A stretch of DNA of 24,723 nucleotides. It comes from Pseudomonadota bacterium (GTDB lineage Bacteria; Pseudomonadota; Gammaproteobacteria; Xanthomonadales; Xanthomonadaceae). Below are positions 22,886 through 24,723 of the stretch, one piece after another; the first letter of the stretch is position 1, and each line of letters begins with the position of its first letter. A program made the translations under genes and the position numbers. The notes beneath the pieces were generated by a model. The model was not told the DNA's origin and made no database searches. It saw nothing but the letters and a program-made list of their open reading frames with translations. The stretch is taken from assembly GCA_023425225.1 (NCBI GenBank), contig JAFADB010000055.1, forward strand, positions 1 to 24,723, written 5' to 3'.

Positions 22886-23365
22886 ATGATAATCCGCCGA
22901 CACATCGCCGCCGCCGCAGCCCTGTTGCTGTCGACGCCGCTTTCCCTCCACGCCGAGGAACCCGCCACCATGCAGCACGCCCAGGGCACGTTCGATGTCG
23001 CCGTCCAGCCGCAAGCCGCGGACAACCCACCCGCCCAGGCATCCGGCCTGACGCGGCTGTCGCTGGACAAACGCTTCCACGGTGTCCTGCAGGCCACCAG
23101 CCAGGGCGAGATGCTCGCCAGCGGCGACGGCACCCAGTCCGGCGCGTACGTCGCGCTGGAAAAAGTGGACGGCACGCTGGACGGTCGCCGCGGCAGTTTC
23201 GTGCTGATGCACAGCGCGGTGATGCGCCAGGGCGTGCCGGAAAACTGGTCGGTGACGGTGGTACCGGATTCGGGCAGCGGCGAACTCGCCGGCCTCGAAG
23301 GCGCCATGCGCATCCGCATCGAGGCGGGCAGGCACTTCTACGACCTGGACTACACGCTGCCGTAG
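22886..23365 (+). CDS. Exported DUF3224-family protein
   Basis: A 159-residue protein with a clear signal peptide (MIIRRHIAAAAALLLSTPLSLHA, likely cut before Glu-Glu at residue 24). It is followed by the DUF3224 domain, predicted to be a small beta-barrel of the allene-oxide-cyclase type: GTFDVAVQPQ, SLDKRFHGVLQATSQGEML, GAYVALEKVDGTLDGRRGSFVLMHSAVM, WSVTVVPDSGSGELAGLEGAM, HFYDLDYTL. Biochemical function is unknown. Many family members are cytoplasmic and lack a leader, so export is notable. I chose ATG 22886 because AGGAAG lies about 6 nt upstream and the signal peptide starts there; an in-frame ATG at 22850 is the alternative. Confidence 0.87.
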   Translation: MIIRRHIAAAAALLLSTPLSLHAEEPATMQHAQGTFDVAVQPQAADNPPAQASGLTRLSLDKRFHGVLQATSQGEMLASGDGTQSGAYVALEKVDGTLDGRRGSFVLMHSAVMRQGVPENWSVTVVPDSGSGELAGLEGAMRIRIEAGRHFYDLDYTLP

Positions 23366-23382
23366 CGGCGGGCCGGCGCAGG

Positions 23383-23388
23383 CATAAT
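23383..23388 (+). promoter_or_regulatory. Candidate -10 box for the M28 peptidase gene
   Basis: CATAAT (5 of 6 to TATAAT) followed by CGGCCG lies 30 bp before the ATG at 23419. No recognisable -35. Confidence 0.3.
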
Positions 23389-23418
23389 CGGCCGACCGCC
23401 GACCGGGAAACCCGACGC

Positions 23419-24723
23419 ATGCACCGCCTACTGACCGCCCTCGCCTGCCTGTGCCTGTCCGCTGCCGCCCAGGCCCGGACCGACCCGTCCGATTCGGCCG
23501 GCGCCCGCCTGCACGCCATCGGCACGGCGCCCTCGCCCACGCGCATCGAGGCCGACGTGCGCAAGCTGGTGTCCTTCGGCACCCGCCACACGCTCTCGGA
23601 CAAGACCTCGGACACGCGCGGCATCGGCGCGGCCACGCGCTGGGTGCACGACGAGTTCGAGCGCATCTCGCACCAGTGCGGCGGCTGCCTGGAGGTGCGC
23701 TACGTCAGCGGCACCATCTCCGGCGAGCAGCGCATTCCCGATCCGGTGGAGATCATCGACGTGATCGCCATCCAGCGCGGCAGCACCGATCCCGGCCGCT
23801 ACGTGATCATGAGCGGCGACATCGACTCGCGCGTGAGCGACGTGATGGATGCCACCTCCGATGCGCCGGGCGCCAACGACGATGCCTCCGGCGTGGCCGG
23901 CACGCTGGAGGCCGCGCGCGTGCTGAGCCGCTACCGCTTTCCCGGCTCGATCGTCTACGCCGTGCTGGCCGGCGAGGAGCAGGGCCTGTTCGGCGGCCGG
24001 ATCCTGGCCGAGCACGCGCGCAAGGAGGGCTGGCGCGTGGAGGCGGTGCTCAACAACGACATGATCGGGAACATCGCCGGCATCGACGGCATCGTCGACA
24101 ACCGCACGGTGCGCGTGTTCTCCGACGGCCTGCGCGCGGACGAGACCGCCGACGAAGCCCGCCGGCGCCGATTCGCCGGCGGCGAGGTCGACTCGCCCTC
24201 GCGCAACCTGGCCCGCTACATCGCACGCATGGCGGATTACGTGCCCAACCTGGACGTGATGATGGTCTACCGGCTCGACCGCTTCGGCCGCGGCGGCCAC
24301 CACCGCCCGTTCAACGATGCCGGATTCCCCGCCGTGCGGGTGATGGAGACCCACGAGCACTACGACCGCCAGCACCAGGACCTGCGCACCGAGAACGGCC
24401 GCGTCTACGGCGACACCCTCGACGGGGTGGACTTCGCCTATGCCGCCAAGGTCACCGCGCTCAACGCCGTGAGCCTGGCGGCGATGGCCTGGGCGCCGCC
24501 GCCGCCGGCCGCGGTGACGATCGAAGGCGCGGTGACCGCCGACACCACGCTGCGCTGGCAGCGGCCCGCCGCCGCGCAGGCGCCCGACCTGGCCGGCTAC
24601 CGGATCTACTGGCGCCTGACCACCGAACCGCAGTGGAGCCGCAGCATCGACGTCGGCAACGTCGATGCGTTCACGCTGGAGAACGTGGTGATCGACAACT
24701 ACTTCTTCGGCGTGGCCGCGGTG
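23419..24723 (+). CDS. Exported M28-family metallopeptidase with C-terminal FnIII-like domain (3' end outside window)
   Basis: An open frame of 435 codons running off the window end. The signal peptide is MHRLLTALACLCLSAAAQA. The M28 aminopeptidase domain spans about residues 40-355: YVIMSGDIDSR (130-138), GANDDASGVAGTLEAARVL (151-169, with bridging Asp154/155), AGEEQGLFGGR (Glu186/187 as base and ligand), NNDMIGN (Asp214) and GGHHRPFNDAGFPAVR (His294/295). Such enzymes carry two zinc ions and remove N-terminal residues in the periplasm or outside the cell. The usual first zinc ligand is His in GHYDS-type motifs; here the aligned residue is Asp134. From about residue 362 a fibronectin-III-like beta domain begins (AVTIEGAV...LRWQRP...LAGYRIYWRLT) and is truncated by the window. 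Confidence 0.9.
   Translation, partial: MHRLLTALACLCLSAAAQARTDPSDSAGARLHAIGTAPSPTRIEADVRKLVSFGTRHTLSDKTSDTRGIGAATRWVHDEFERISHQCGGCLEVRYVSGTISGEQRIPDPVEIIDVIAIQRGSTDPGRYVIMSGDIDSRVSDVMDATSDAPGANDDASGVAGTLEAARVLSRYRFPGSIVYAVLAGEEQGLFGGRILAEHARKEGWRVEAVLNNDMIGNIAGIDGIVDNRTVRVFSDGLRADETADEARRRRFAGGEVDSPSRNLARYIARMADYVPNLDVMMVYRLDRFGRGGHHRPFNDAGFPAVRVMETHEHYDRQHQDLRTENGRVYGDTLDGVDFAYAAKVTALNAVSLAAMAWAPPPPAAVTIEGAVTADTTLRWQRPAAAQAPDLAGYRIYWRLTTEPQWSRSIDVGNVDAFTLENVVIDNYFFGVAAV

Overview
The window is about 24.7 kb of G+C-rich chromosomal DNA (roughly 70% GC by eye) packed with complete genes on both strands. Gene content and protein style point to a gammaproteobacterium of the Xanthomonadaceae/Lysobacteraceae (Stenotrophomonas, Xanthomonas, Pseudoxanthomonas, Luteimonas or Lysobacter type). 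The clues are a short soluble RnfB next to metG, a Gram-negative MprF beside an AcvB/VirJ-type hydrolase, YegD-type Hsp70, DUF2789, DUF3224, and intergenic repeats of the pseudomonad/xanthomonad TGTAGGAGC and CCTTCTCCCGC types. This placement is inference from family resemblance; no 16S gene or other phylogenetic marker was tested.

Layout. 1-3223 (+): 3' part of metG, an HAD-IB phosphatase, and a stand-alone RnfB-like ferredoxin. 3427-3768 (-): RidA-family protein. 3999-6563 (+): mprF, convergent with an AcvB/VirJ-like serine hydrolase (6574-7935, -). Behind the latter, on the same strand, lie an oxidoreductase-like small Cys protein, an HD-domain protein and thpR (8031-9495). 9642-10097 (-): a PA2169-type four-helix-bundle protein, divergent from an exported transglutaminase-like/TPR protein (10438-11538, +). 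11569-13237 (-): an AraJ/YdhP-type MFS exporter and a YjdM/PhnA zinc-ribbon protein. 13387-16532 (+): a ZnT9-like cation diffusion facilitator, an SlyD-type FKBP and a YegD-like Hsp70 with a REP-like hairpin element before it. 16878-17066 (+): a 62-residue orphan protein with a strong ribosome binding site and strong terminator, followed by a composite inverted intergenic repeat. 17524-21236 (+): acyl-CoA ligase, Tet-type MFS exporter and a minimal MscS channel. 21243-21509 (-): a YbiI-like DksA/TraR zinc finger. 21692-21940 (+): DUF2789. 21971-22783 (-): AraC-family regulator, divergent from an exported DUF3224 protein (22886-23365, +). 23419-24723 (+): an exported M28 peptidase cut by the window end.

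How the parts relate. The clearest functional unit is mprF plus the acvB/virJ-like gene: synthesis/flipping and hydrolysis of aminoacyl-phosphatidylglycerol, here tail to tail with 10 bp between stops. Other themes are protein folding (FKBP and Hsp70-like), envelope transport (two MFS exporters, a CDF, an MscS) and exported proteins of unknown target (TGase-TPR, DUF3224, M28).

I see no mobile-element genes, CRISPR array, tRNA or rRNA, and no convincing undescribed multi-gene system. The best second-look items are the mprF/acvB pair with its serine-less N-terminal hydrolase lobe, the 62-residue protein, the composite repeats, the palindrome in the MFS promoter, and the Asp-for-His change in the M28 peptidase.
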